Shown piece by piece: positions 22,676 through 33,027 of a stretch of DNA of 64,000 bases; within the stretch, counting starts at the first letter, position 1; each line of letters opens with the position of its first letter. The DNA is taken from contig NC_092410.1 in assembly GCF_009017415.1 (NCBI RefSeq), forward strand, positions 310,001 through 374,000, written 5' to 3'. The position numbers and the translations under genes are program-made. Source of the stretch: Aspergillus flavus (Eukaryota; Ascomycota; Eurotiomycetes; Eurotiales; Aspergillaceae). A model generated the notes under the pieces. It was not told where the DNA came from and did no database searches. It saw nothing but the letters and a program-made list of their open reading frames with translations.

Positions 22676-23840
22676 CTAACAGTTGAGGTTGACAGCTATT
22701 ATCAGGAGTCAGTAACGGATTGACAAAGCTGAGTAAAGAAGAGTACGTACCGTTGGCAAACAAGGCATAGGTGTCGGCATTCAGCAGAGCCTGACTGGCA
22801 CTCAAGGCGGTGGCAGCCGAGTATCCATAACCAAGGTCGTCAGTGCCAGGGCTGTACACACCGGGGGCGTGAGTGAACTCATGCAGGGTGGTGGTGGCCT
22901 GGTCCTGAGCATGGCAGGTGCTAGTCAGTGCCGGAAGATAGGAATAGTAGAGGTCGCAGTTGGCGATGATGTTATAAGACGGAAGGGTATACGCAAGCAC
23001 GTTGGAGCTGCAGTATCCATACACGTCGCTGCAGTAGTACGTGGTACTTCCCGAAGAGGTCGACGCGGCCTCGTTAGCAACGGCGTTCAGGCGAGCAGCA
23101 ACCGTGCTACGGGTGGAGCTGGATGTCGTCTTGAAATACTCCTGGAAACGGGAGGAAGATCCCGACTGCGCGGCAGTAGCAGCTGCACGTGCCAAAGAGA
23201 CTGTGTTTCTCAGAGCAGTCTGAAGGGCCGACAATCTGCTGCCAGAGCAGGAAGTGACCTTGGTGCGGCGTTCCAGGATCTTAACTGCTTGAGTAACACT
23301 CGCGGCCTCAGCTGCATCTACATCAATGGAGAGCTCGTTCGAGGTGAATGGAATGTATCCAGTGACCTTGTTATCGGTGGTAATAGGTACTAAACCGTTG
23401 CTGTTGATCGTGATGGTACCACCCTCGGACAGGTCACTAGTACTTGCGATATCGAACTCGTCCTCGATAGTAGCACCAGGGGCAAGAGTTGTCAAAGCAT
23501 CATCGGACAAGCCTTCGGTGATAAGACGCTGCTTGATACCCTGGAATTGAACCTCGGTCGCTAGACCATGTCAGAATGCGCTTGCAAGATTAAGGTTTGG
23601 AAGCATACCATTGCGGAACAGAGACACCTTCTGCACCGGAGCGGCATCCTTGAAGAAGTTGAGGTGCACAAAGGTGACATCCTCGCTGCCAGTGTTCTTT
23701 ACCACGGCCTTGATCCGAGTATTTCCCACCTGGCTAAGAGTCACATCAAGTCCTTGGGCACTACCGGCAACCTCTACAGGAACGGCATTGAGAGTCGGTG
23801 CCAGGGCTAAAAGAAGAGAGGAGGCAGAAATGAAACGCAT
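22676..23840 (-). CDS. Deuterolysin, neutral protease 2 family (peptidase M35)
   Basis: Exons 23840-23609, 23560-22751 and 22695-22676 give 353 residues, close to NpII precursors. A signal peptide ([19 protein letters not shown]) precedes a pro-region with [21 protein letters not shown]. The mature zinc protease begins after the Arg-Arg near [14 protein letters not shown]. The aspzincin motif is HEFTH followed by GTDDLGYGY, supplying two His and one Asp zinc ligands. The 20-nt last exon restores the family C-terminus ending in Cys (AVNLNC), which supports the splice model. It is a secreted acid- to neutral-range protease. TATAAAAG lies about 91 bp upstream. It neighbours a protein resembling an isolated M35 pro-domain. 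Confidence 0.93.
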
Positions 23841-25075
23841 CTTGAAGCTTGAAGGACTTGAAGTACTGGAAATGGCTTTTGAACTCGAATGGCCCGTTTG
23901 TGATGCAGTAGAAGCTGGTCATCACAGGCCCTTTTATAGATGAGTGTTACGCTCCGTACGACGTTGAATTGGCTTTCAGTCACCCCTCACTTTTCCGTCC
24001 TGATGCTGCAGTGTCATGGACTACGGAGATAGTTACTCTGTCCCTGGCACTGTTAGCATCTTCCGGGAGCATGGCTTCATCGTGTTCAAGCACAGGAAAT
24101 CGAAGCAACAATCGATTGATGCTTTCCATTGGCTCTGCTCGAAGACGCTGTAATAGAACGAGTGATTCAGCAATGGTCTATAACAGAAAGATTCCTTGGC
24201 CCGGCGGAGAACCGCTGCAAGCTATATAGATTTAGGAAGGTCCATATTGAAGTTTACCACTTCTGGTACAATCGGGGAGCAAAGCCAAGCTGTGGCTTGA
24301 TGGTGTTTCATCAAGTACTTGATAAGAAGGACTTTATCCCGTCGCATCTCCCGGCTTCCGTTCTTGGCGGGAGTCTAAGACTTTCTTGGCGCATTAGGGA
24401 GTCACTGTATTCTCGGGACTTCTTATCAGATAGAGGTGGTGGTGTATAAGGTGGCTTTTCATGGGGCACTGTAGTAGTCAAAATTAAACTTTTAAGGTTC
24501 GAAGTTTTGATAGATATAGACAGATGTATGTGTATACTCAACACTAATAACCGTGTAAATCATTTATGCCCGCAACGAGGAACCTTTTCATTCATCTTGG
24601 AAGGGTCAGCAGGTTGCAGGATGGTGTCATATCAACTAGTGCTCGGGCCCGGCACTATAATGCTTAGTCGCTGTCCAGAAAATGCCGAGTGGTTTTAGGG
24701 CAATTTAAAACCCTTGAAGAATGTAACCCAAGACATGCAAGACCTCGGCTTTTTAATATTAGTGGTAATTCCCGTCAATCAAAGCGCTTGCTCCCTAGTT
24801 CGTTGGACTGTGGGGAATTTCATTCCCTGTTGGCCAGCGTCACACGATGCAGGGTTATCATTATCATTGGCCTGCTACGATGTTGAATGCCGAATATTAG
24901 AAAGCCGTAGTTCACCGGCGCATTCCGGATTGTCCCTTATCAGGCAGCTGTGATTCTAGAACAGAGTAGGTGGTTGCATATCCCTCCATCCCACAACTTC
25001 CGCAATATAGTCTCTCTTCGAAACCACCTTCAACAGTCGCTATTACACTCTTTGTACAGCAGTTGAACAGCAGAG
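23841..25075. other. 1.2-kb divergent intergenic region
   Basis: No gene is supported. It lies between the deuterolysin and the pro-domain-like gene and contains the deuterolysin TATA box at its left end. It could coordinate both genes. Confidence 0.45.
23931..23938 (-). promoter_or_regulatory. TATA box of the deuterolysin gene
   Basis: TATAAAAG on the minus strand lies about 91-98 bp upstream of the start codon at 23840. Confidence 0.5.
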
Positions 25076-25552
25076 ATGAGCGCTTCCCTTTCTCTGCAAG
25101 TTACCATCACTCCACCCATCATTCCAGCCTTCTCCGAGCCACCAACAGTGCCTATACAAGTGTCCGTGCATAATCCCTCGGACACGCCGATCACAGTGCT
25201 CAACTGGGGTACCCCGCTGGACCCTAGCGCTAATGTCCTGAGTATCTTTGAGCTCCGTGATACAACCGAAAATCAGCCGGTGACCCTGCCAACCATCAAA
25301 ATATCCCGTCGGATGCCACCCTCGGTTGATGATCTGGTAGAAATTCCCGCGGGCAGTTCGGTCGAGAAGGAGGTTACACTGCCCCACGTTCCACTCACCA
25401 TGGGACACGAGTATTCCGTCCAGGCAAAGGGAAACTGGCATTCGGTGTGGGAGGGTCCTCGCGAAAACGTTACTGCGGAAAAGCTGGAGCGCCTCGGGGA
25501 TGCCCAACGGGGCAAGTTCTCATCCGAAGTTGTCCCCCTACGGATTGAATGA
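25076..25552 (+). CDS. Small cytosolic beta-sandwich protein resembling an M35 protease pro-domain
   Basis: Single exon, 158 residues, no signal peptide and no cysteine. The segment VPIQVSVHNPSDTPITVLNW followed by GTPLDP has the N-x-x-x-x-x-x-V-L-x-W-x-T-P pattern of the Ig-like pro-region that precedes some secreted zinc proteases. Here it stands alone, beside the deuterolysin gene and divergent from it. A cytosolic inhibitor or chaperone of the protease is one idea; a general small beta-rich fungal protein is the alternative. Conserved hydrophobic strands and a PHVPLTMGHEYSVQAKG motif are visible. No reaction can be assigned. Confidence 0.6.
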   Translation: MSASLSLQVTITPPIIPAFSEPPTVPIQVSVHNPSDTPITVLNWGTPLDPSANVLSIFELRDTTENQPVTLPTIKISRRMPPSVDDLVEIPAGSSVEKEVTLPHVPLTMGHEYSVQAKGNWHSVWEGPRENVTAEKLERLGDAQRGKFSSEVVPLRIE

Positions 25553-25981
25553 GAGTTATAATCTCGCTTGTTGAGTTTCTCCCACGTTAAAGTCGGTTCC
25601 TATATTGCTCCCGTTCTCTGTTCGGACATGTGTGTACTTAGATACGATCCATATGAACCTTTGAAATTGCGAGATACTTTGCTCTTCTAGGAACCATAGA
25701 AAATCAACTAGGCGTTCGGTCTGGTGGTACGTTTTGTCCCGTTGATCGAGACAAGAACTATAGAGCAAATCTGGTCTCTAAGACTAATTACAACTATATA
25801 TCTTTCGTTAGTACTTTACTACATGAACTAGAGTTGTGTTTTCGACATTCTTAACTTGGTATTTTTATTTTATGCATCTTGTGAATACAAATCGAATTTA
25901 TTTCTTCTCGGTAGGCAATAAATTACATTGGTATACAATTATAATAAGGGGATACTATAGAAGGCTAGTATTATAACACAG

Positions 25982-26160
25982 GATATTATGAAACCTGAAG
26001 GGTACCATAGGCCCGGTTGGAATATACGCCTGAAGGACGTCAGTTCCATAACAGTATATGCGGCATCTCCAACCGAAGAGAATGAAGTGAAGTTCCTAAA
26101 TGAAGTTTTGAAAAGGCCTCATGATTAGGGTGAATGCGAGGCCCTCTTCACATCTCAATC
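25982..26160 (+). repeat. Diverged direct repeat, left copy
   Basis: The sequence around 26054-26090 (ATATGCGGCATCTCCAACCG and on) matches 29785-29821 with few differences, and similarity extends to both sides. Both copies have the same orientation. They flank the SDR and transcription-factor genes. Boundaries are approximate. Confidence 0.55.
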
Positions 26161-26688
26161 ACCACCTTGTCATCCTTGTGAGACTCTTCCTGTGTCGTCG
26201 CATCAATAAAGCCATTATAGTATGCCACGGACATGTGCCTCCTAGCCTTCGAGGCGATGTTCATTGCGTTAGACCCGTCAAACGTGTTGTAAAATTATAT
26301 CTAGAGTCCCTGGAGGGCTGTTGAGGATGAGGCACGTAACTCGATCATGAAGGACAGAGTGTCTCAGGCAGAATTGTACGGACTGTTGAGACCAGCGATC
26401 CTATACTATATCGTAGATAACGTTATTAGATAGCCACCTAATGATATAGAATAGCAAAGAGTTTAGCACTTCTTTATAGAGCAACAAAAAGATATGTGGC
26501 AGAGAATCCGGAGCATACCAGTTTTGTCTACGATTCGGTAAATTTTCGTTATCAACCAGTGTAGAAAGCGTTATGTAAGTAGCTACGAGCCGTAGAACAA
26601 GGCCTTAATATTAGACCACACATATATCTCTCATTGCCTTAACAATTTCGTAGTGTACTAGCCATCTTTGGTGCCAGCAGCCATCAAA

Positions 26689-26720
26689 GTGGAAGCTCCG
26701 GTGGAAGCTCCGGTGGAGGC
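26689..26720 (+). repeat. Short tandem repeat, 12-bp unit
   Basis: GTGGAAGCTCCG occurs twice in a row (26689-26712), followed by a partial third unit. It lies about 340 bp upstream of the SDR start. Confidence 0.7.
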
Positions 26721-27059
26721 GCCGTACGCCGTCCATCGCGTCCCCGATAAAACCCTAAATATTTGCTTGGGCTGCTGAATAATCTCGAATGCATTTTAAG
26801 ACTATATCATACTATATTGACCCTCTCTTCTGGACTGATTTATAATCGTTGCCCTACCCAGAGCCACCTGATTTTTTTCTACTTAAGCGGGCCACGATGC
26901 CCTGCCTGCCCATCAGAATGCAATCCCAACTTAGATGCTAGAAACTCCGAAGGCGCCTACGCAGACCGACGTACCAATTGCCTCTACCACCAGAGCCGTA
27001 CTCATCCGACGCTATCTGAAAAGCAACCTTTCTGCCGTCGAATTTTCCCGTCCAACAAC

Positions 27060-28154
27060 ATGACATCTGACGCCAAGATCCTCCTCACTGGTGCTACAGG
27101 CTTCATCGGGGGCAGTGTCCTCACTGCGCTGCTCCAGTCGTCTGCGTCGTCGCTCCAATCCGGCCCTATAACGTGCCTGATGCGAGGTGCCGACCGCGCA
27201 GCTCTCCTTACCTCCACCTACGGTGAGCGCGTCAAGCCCACCGTCTACGGGGGCCTCGATGACCTGGAGACTACCACCGCCGTGGCCGCACAGCACGACG
27301 TCGTCATCAACACCACCCTGGGCTATCACTCTGCATCCACAAAAGCGCTCCTCCGCGGCCTGGCGCAGCGAAAGGCCCAAACCGGCCGTGACGTCTGGCT
27401 GATTCACACGTCTGGTACATCCAATATCGGCGATAAGCCAATTAGCAAGCCAGTTGGAGTAAGGGAGTTCGACGATCTGGTCGACGCTATATACGCCCAC
27501 GAAAAGGCGCTCGAGGCGGCAGAGCCTTATGCACAGCGGACCACGGAGCTGGGCGTTATTGACACAGGCCTCGAGCTGGGCGTCAAGACACTTGTCATTA
27601 TGAGTCCCATTATCTATGGAAACGGTACTGGCTTGTTCAACAGGAACAGCATCCACACCGGGTACATGAAAGCGATGCTGCAGATTGGACATGCGGTAGT
27701 GGTGGGTGACGGGACTGGCCTATGGGACCACGTTCATATAGAGGATCTAGCTAACTTGTACCGGCTTGTCGTACTGGATATCCTGGAGCGGCAAGGTAAA
27801 AGTCTACCCACTGGGAAGAAGGGGATCATTTTCAGCGCCAATGGACGGCATTCGTGGCTGGAGTATTCGCAATTGGTGGCGGATGCTTGCTACGAACGGG
27901 GTCTTATATTGGAGAAGAAGGTCACCCATCTCAGCTTAGAGGAAGCGGTAGCGACCCTAATACCGCACCTCGGTTTTGCTAAGGAGGTGTTTGCGGAGGA
28001 AGATTTAAAATCGGCTGCGGAGATGTTCTCCAGTAACGAAATGACGGTCGCTACTATTGCGCGGAATCTTGGGTGGAATCCGGTGAAGGGAGACGAAGCC
28101 TGGACCCAGGCATTTCGGGATGATGTGGACAGCATCATCAAGTCTAAGGGGTAA
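27060..28154 (+). CDS. Atypical short-chain dehydrogenase / NAD-dependent epimerase family
   Basis: Single exon, 364 residues, starting MTSDAKILLTGATGFIGG with the TGxxGxxG dinucleotide-binding motif. The VINTTLG and LIHTSGTSNIG segments are strand-4 and strand-5 equivalents; VIMSPIIYGNG and DHVHIEDLANLY match epimerase-like extended SDRs. The classical Tyr-x-x-x-Lys is not evident (a YAHEK-type tract occurs at a different spacing), so it is best called atypical. It may be a cytosolic NAD(P)-dependent reductase or nucleotide-binding regulator. It lies 226 bp upstream of a transcription-factor gene on the same strand. Substrate unknown. Confidence 0.85.
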   Translation: MTSDAKILLTGATGFIGGSVLTALLQSSASSLQSGPITCLMRGADRAALLTSTYGERVKPTVYGGLDDLETTTAVAAQHDVVINTTLGYHSASTKALLRGLAQRKAQTGRDVWLIHTSGTSNIGDKPISKPVGVREFDDLVDAIYAHEKALEAAEPYAQRTTELGVIDTGLELGVKTLVIMSPIIYGNGTGLFNRNSIHTGYMKAMLQIGHAVVVGDGTGLWDHVHIEDLANLYRLVVLDILERQGKSLPTGKKGIIFSANGRHSWLEYSQLVADACYERGLILEKKVTHLSLEEAVATLIPHLGFAKEVFAEEDLKSAAEMFSSNEMTVATIARNLGWNPVKGDEAWTQAFRDDVDSIIKSKG

Positions 28155-28380
28155 ACGGTGTTCTGCCTAGGGCTAGCAAGTAGGGAGTAGTCAAATATGA
28201 AGTCGATTCAGGTAAATCATAAATGACGTCAAGCGGTAGCCAAGGGCCAAGCCGAATTTAGATTTAATTATTAAGCAAACGCAACTTAAAGCTGAAACCA
28301 CCCAGGTCGAAACAAGGAGCATAGATCTATCAAGCGCATCAGCCTCGGTCTTACATGCTGAGCATCAATCACACGCGAGG

Positions 28381-29638
28381 ATGCCCCCGAGAGAATTTAT
28401 TTGTCGATTCCCCGGTTGCAGGGCAGGCTACTCACGTAAAGAAAATCTCATTCGCCACGAAGCCCAACACAGCCAACGCAAGTCTTTTCCGTGTCCAACC
28501 TGCAATCGAGAGTTTGGTCGAACGTGAGAAAGAAGTCCTTCTCAGGGGTAGCCGGAGCTTCTAATGCTAGAGCAGTGACACTCTTCGGCGACATATGCGT
28601 CAGATCCATGGAGTAAACAGGCCAACTCACATCAAACATGCCTGTGCCCATTGTCGGAAGACGAAGTCCCGTTGTCAGGGAGACCCACCATGCAGCGAGT
28701 GCTTACATCGAGGGATTCACTGTTCTCTGGACAGACAGGTTGAAGCTCTCAGTCCCCCAACAAGCGGACTGAATATTCCACCTTCGAGTGCAGGCCGCTC
28801 TGAGCCGAGACGTCGCTTTCTCAATCTGTACTTTGAAAAGTTCAACCCGTACTGGCTCCTCATCCATCGAGGCTCGTTTGACGAGGACATTGAGGCGCCC
28901 TTCCTTGTCCAAGCTATGATTGTCATTGGTATGTGGATGAGCGACGAACCTAATGCACGGTCAGCAGCGATTGACCTCCACAACACGCTGGCCTCGGCCA
29001 TCGGTCAGCAGAGAGTGAGTAGAACTCCGCGTTGTTGGAGACCTACTGTACTGACAAGATGCTGCTAGGAAGCATGGGATGTTTCTGCCAAAGAGGACAT
29101 AGATGGTGCCTCCTGGCCGATCCCGACGTACCAGGGCATCTTACTGCATATAATCTTCGCTCTCGTGAATGCAGGCGCGGGGAACCTCGGCATCGACTTG
29201 AAGCCATCTCTCTCCCGTACCAACACCGACCTTCTTAACTCGCTTGTTGGGAGTTGCAAAAGACTGGACATGCTATACTATCCAAGTATACTTGCCCGAT
29301 ATTCCCAACGCGATTCCCGTCCATATATTTGGTTGGGAATTGAAGAAACCAAGCGATTCAACTTGGCCCTATACAGAGTCTACCGGGCAGCCAGCGTGGT
29401 TGGAAAGCGAGCCGACGATGCAGACACGCATGCAAGACTAACTGCAAGGGACTTGCGGTTCCCATTCCCGACCCATACACGCTTATGGAAAACAATGAGC
29501 ATGGCAGAATGGGGCTCTGCTGCAGGGAGAGGGGTGTTTGATCATCTGTTGGATGATACCATGGAGGAGATGTGGATCTCGAGAGCCCATGAGGCGCTTG
29601 GTATCGATTGGGAACTGGAGTATACTCCTCAGGATTAG
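28381..29638 (+). CDS. Transcription factor with two C2H2 fingers and a Zn2Cys6 cluster
   Basis: Exons 28381-28523, 28576-29014 and 29069-29638 give 383 residues. Finger 1 has Cys8, Cys13, His26 and His30; finger 2 has Cys38, Cys41, His54 and His59, with FGRTDTLRRH completed across the first intron. A Zn2Cys6 cluster follows directly (Cys71-x2-Cys-x6-Cys-x5-Cys-x2-Cys-x6-Cys97). This triple arrangement is found in a defined group of fungal regulators. The remainder begins like the fungal-specific middle homology region (FNPYWLLIHRGSFDED) but the protein is short for the family, ending about 280 residues after the zinc cluster. Neighbour SDR on the same strand could be a target. Nuclear DNA-binding role is well supported; target genes are unknown. 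Confidence 0.85.
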
Positions 29639-29711
29639 CTTTACCATTTTCATATCGTTTTCTACTCGCTACATAATTGACATTAAGAGATATTTTTAAC
29701 GCAGGAATAAA

Positions 29712-29880
29712 TGATATCCAACCTAGAAAAGGGCCGTAGGATCGATTCGGACATACGTCTCAGGTACGTCAGTCATATGACAAGATATGCGGCAGCTCTA
29801 ACCGAAGAATATGAAGTGAACTTTTGAAGGGTTCCACGAGGAAAGTGGATGTAAGGCCCTCGACCAACAAAACAGTTAGT
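29712..29880 (+). repeat. Diverged direct repeat, right copy
   Basis: Same orientation as the copy at 25982-26160. The best-conserved core is 29785-29821. It begins shortly after the stop of the transcription-factor gene. Boundaries are approximate. Confidence 0.55.
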
Positions 29881-30115
29881 CAAAGCATGCCTGTTCTTGT
29901 GTTTCTATGAATTTTCCATCGATCTTGATACAATCACTAAACTTCTCAGCTCGCTTTCCTTCTACGCCATTAAGGTGTGGTCTAGTAAAAAACCAAGGCT
30001 TTGGGGGGATCGAAGCCGAAGCGAAATCAATTTGTCGAGGATCCAGGGGTAACGGATAACCGTATACAGAAAAGAGAAAGATTCCTCTGTCCCGCTAGCA
30101 TTATCACCTGGAGAC

Positions 30116-31200
30116 ATGGTTTCCTTCGTATACAGGAAAAGGCGAATTTTTGGCGGCGGTTTGCCCTGCTGCATATGCGGTATGAACTTCGATATCGGCC
30201 CCGATGAGATATATTGGGATGATGAAAATCTCCGCCCTCAGCCCGGGCTCTACACTAAACATCAGTTACAACAGATGCCTTTCGTTGAGAGGTTAGACTG
30301 GCACTGCGTCTACCGCGTGAGTACGTCGTAATTTCTGTTCATAAAGCATTCTAACGTCCCTTCAACTAACAGTAACAATGGTCCTCCACAATACTTGTAA
30401 TAATACATATCGAGTCTTTGGTGTGGCAGCTAGTATGGCAGCCGTTGAGGGGCAGGTGCTAGAAGCAGTACCATGGGACGAGATGTTGGGAGCTATTGGA
30501 TACCCCGAAGAGGACAGGGATCGTCTGGTACAAGCCATAGGGCTGGATCAATTCAATGACACAGGGACTCACGGTCTTGTCGGCTATCATCTCCACGACA
30601 GTTGTTGGGAGTTACTAACACACCATACGATTGGTGAAGCTGCGAGGCAAAGCTTGTCCTTAGTTGTGAGAAACTTAAAGGACTTCCTGCGGACCCTTGG
30701 GAATATATCGATGGGATGTGCCCTGTGGAAGTTAAGTATTCTCTGTGTTGTAGTTCAACCGATCTCGACAGCGCTCAACGAAGTTTGTTATCCAACCAGA
30801 TCCCTCCAACATCAAACGCGTTCAGTCTCTGATCAAGCAAGCTCGAATTAGGACACGCGCGCGGTTTCACATTGGAGGCCGTGTCAATCGTCAACACAAC
30901 CGTTTGTGCTACCTTCCAGTGGAGATACTTTGTAGAGTCATGGATTACCTTTCCCCCGACGACGTTGAAGCCGTGCAGATCGCCATGAAATACTACCTCG
31001 GCGATGCTTATTGGCGCACACGAGTCCCAATAAGTCTATTTCCCGAGGTCAAAAGTATCTGGCATGAAACCCTGGACTGGCAGTTTCTCTCTTTGGAACT
31101 CGAATGGCTTTGGGAGACAGACGACCTAGCCTTTCGACGATATGTTCTGGACCGGTTAGATGAGATGCAGGCATCTCTTCGTCAGCTAGCAAACGAGTAA
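30116..31200 (+). pseudogene. Probable broken F-box family gene
   Basis: Three blocks resemble the F-box protein at 17648-18971: a Cys motif PCCICGMNFDIG (30116-30320), a block ending YHLHDSCWELL (from about 30373) and an F-box, LCYLPVEILCRVMDYLSPDDVEAVQ (to the stop at 31198-31200). They cannot be joined with standard GT-AG introns in one frame. The first intron phases do not match, and near 30665-30700 the expected reading (LPADPWEYIDG) moves to another frame. The last exon can start after TTGTAG near 30750. Either a decayed duplicate or a gene with unusual splicing; I favour decay. The intact cousin shows what the gene once was. Confidence 0.5.
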
Positions 31201-31655
31201 GATGTGGAGGGTAGCATGATGATGGTCTAGTGGAAGGGAAGCGATAAGCAGCCAGGAAATTATTTTCGGGGCGAGCAACAGTTTTGCACTTAGCTTAAAC
31301 GATCACTGTGAGGATAAATAGCGTTGGTCAGACATAGGCCGCTTTACATCCGTTTAGTTATTCGGACGCGATGGCGGATCAAGTAAGCATTACTCGTGAC
31401 GCTTTTCTGGTTATGCTGCCACCATCGTAGCAAGTGTAGGCACCCGATCACCTTAGGTCGGATATTCGCCATCAAACGTCAAAGCCTGAAATGCAGGCAG
31501 TTACGAGCTGCGCGACGGGACTATGCGCGCGCAGAAGAAGAAGAAAGAGCGCGATTGTTGAAGTATAACTGAGCCTTCCTTTAAAAGGTGATGACAACGA
31601 ATGGTGTTTAGGAGATCCTGGCGGGCGGGCAACCAAAACCAAAAACAAAAAGAAC
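31201..31655. other. Intergenic spacer
   Basis: No gene is supported. It lies downstream of the tRNA-Ser 3' end. Confidence 0.45.
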
Positions 31656-31736
31656 CGTCAGCGACAGGACTCGAACCTGTGCGGGCGAACCCAATAGATT
31701 TCTAGTCTATCGCCTTAACCACTCGGCCACACTGAC
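31656..31736 (-). tRNA. tRNA-Ser (anticodon AGA)
   Basis: The minus strand folds as a class II tRNA: acceptor GTCAGTG pairs with CGCTGAC, followed by discriminator G at 31656. The D-loop carries GAGTGGTTAAGGC, the anticodon loop reads CTAGAAA (anticodon AGA) on a five-base ATAGA/TCTAT stem, a variable arm is present, and the T-loop is GGTTCGAGTCC. No intron is visible. It decodes UCU (and UCC/UCA by inosine) in cytosolic translation. Confidence 0.95.
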
Positions 31737-32532
31737 TAGTTGATATTTATTTGTCAGATTATCCAATTGACAGCTGCAAAAAAACATTTGCCTCTCAAAG
31801 TTTCCATTAAGAGAGACTTCGTGATCACGTAAATCTAGAAAAAGAGATTGTGACCAAGATCACCCTCTTTCAAGATATTTATGTCTCATATGCTGCCTCT
31901 AAAGGGTTCCCTCTATGTATTGGATCTTCCGGTAGGGTGGATTTCACAAGGTATTGCTTTTAGTTCAACTGCCTGCCCCACCAGAAATATATATATATAT
32001 ATACTATACTAAACAATTTTGCGAAACAACTTAAGTACTGGATACGCTCATTGCAATCATCAATGATCAAATACACCGAACTCTTTTTATAAGGGAAGAC
32101 ACATCCCAGAATTGCTATTTTATATATCATTATAAACACGCGTGATCCTTAGCAGAATTCAATGCACAATATAATCATCAAGGGGGAACTGGGCTCCACA
32201 TGGAAGGGAACTACCTTTAATGTACCAATGGATCGATGGAATATGACGGGGACAATCTCTTCTCCGCAAAGAGCCATGATGTCGTGACTTTCTACATAGC
32301 CTGCTGATGCAGTCGATGCAACACCCGATACGCGGCCGTGATACGCTCAATTATTATCCGGGATGTGACATCCAGTCAGAATCAATGTTGTCAAGCTCGG
32401 CAGTGTCTCATCGCGGTGACAGTATGATAAAAAGCACTGGAGTAAACCAAGCCTACAGCATCCGAAGGAACTATCAAACAGAATCTCCAGATTTCAGGAC
32501 TTGTGTCCACCTCCGATCAAAGTAAACCCAAA
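31737..32532. other. AT-rich intergenic region
   Basis: No gene is supported. A TA microsatellite occurs at about 31986-32001. The right end is the promoter region of the next gene. Confidence 0.45.
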
Positions 32533-33027
32533 ATGAGCGACCGCAGGAACGATTCTCATTCCTCCTTCTCTTCAGATGACCTGCTCGAAGGTACCGATAG
32601 TCCCATCTGCGCGGCGAGTGATACAACGTACGACACCTACGATGCCAACGCAACGACCAACTATGGCGTCCAAGGAGCTAAACGCCTCAATACCGAGAAG
32701 CGCACGGCGACTGACATGAGTATCCACGAATATGAAGCTCCTAGTGGCACCAAAATCAAGAAAACCAACTTTGAGAACGGTCGTGGACGCACGATCTACA
32801 ACCCCAGCACGGGAGCATACGATGAGATTTTAGACTACGGCACGGACGATGCGGAGCATCACCATCGCGAGAAGCTTAGTGCCGACGGTATTTATCAACT
32901 GCGGGATGTTGATTTACACAGAGATGGAACGAGGCATGTTCATCGCGAATACAACAACCCGATTGCTGGGATCACCACCTCCGTAGAGGGAACTATGAGC
33001 GGCCGTGCTTTTGAAGCGGGCTTTTAG
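32533..33027 (+). CDS. Hypothetical hydrophilic fungal protein
   Basis: Single exon, 164 residues from the ATG at 32533; a longer frame upstream uses only a GTG. The composition is rich in Asp, Thr, His and Tyr with no membrane segment or signal peptide. Visible features are an Asp/Ser-rich N-terminus, a YNPSTGAYDEILDYGTDD segment and a basic HHHREKL tract. The codon pattern and length suggest a true gene. I do not recognise a family. It might be an intrinsically disordered protein. Confidence 0.55.
   Translation: MSDRRNDSHSSFSSDDLLEGTDSPICAASDTTYDTYDANATTNYGVQGAKRLNTEKRTATDMSIHEYEAPSGTKIKKTNFENGRGRTIYNPSTGAYDEILDYGTDDAEHHHREKLSADGIYQLRDVDLHRDGTRHVHREYNNPIAGITTSVEGTMSGRAFEAGF

Larger units (their letters stand above)
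25553..27059. other. 1.5-kb intergenic region with repeats
   Basis: AT-rich, no gene supported. It contains one copy of a diverged direct repeat (25982-26160) and a short 12-bp tandem repeat (26689-26720) in the promoter of the SDR gene. An upstream in-frame extension of the SDR reading frame exists but lacks protein-like character. Confidence 0.5.

Noticed and set aside
22869..23393. Plus-strand frame of 174 codons
   Set aside because: Antisense to the main deuterolysin exon.
26763..27059. N-terminal extension of the SDR
   Set aside because: The extra residues lack protein-like character and precede the canonical dinucleotide-binding start; the ATG at 27060 is preferred.
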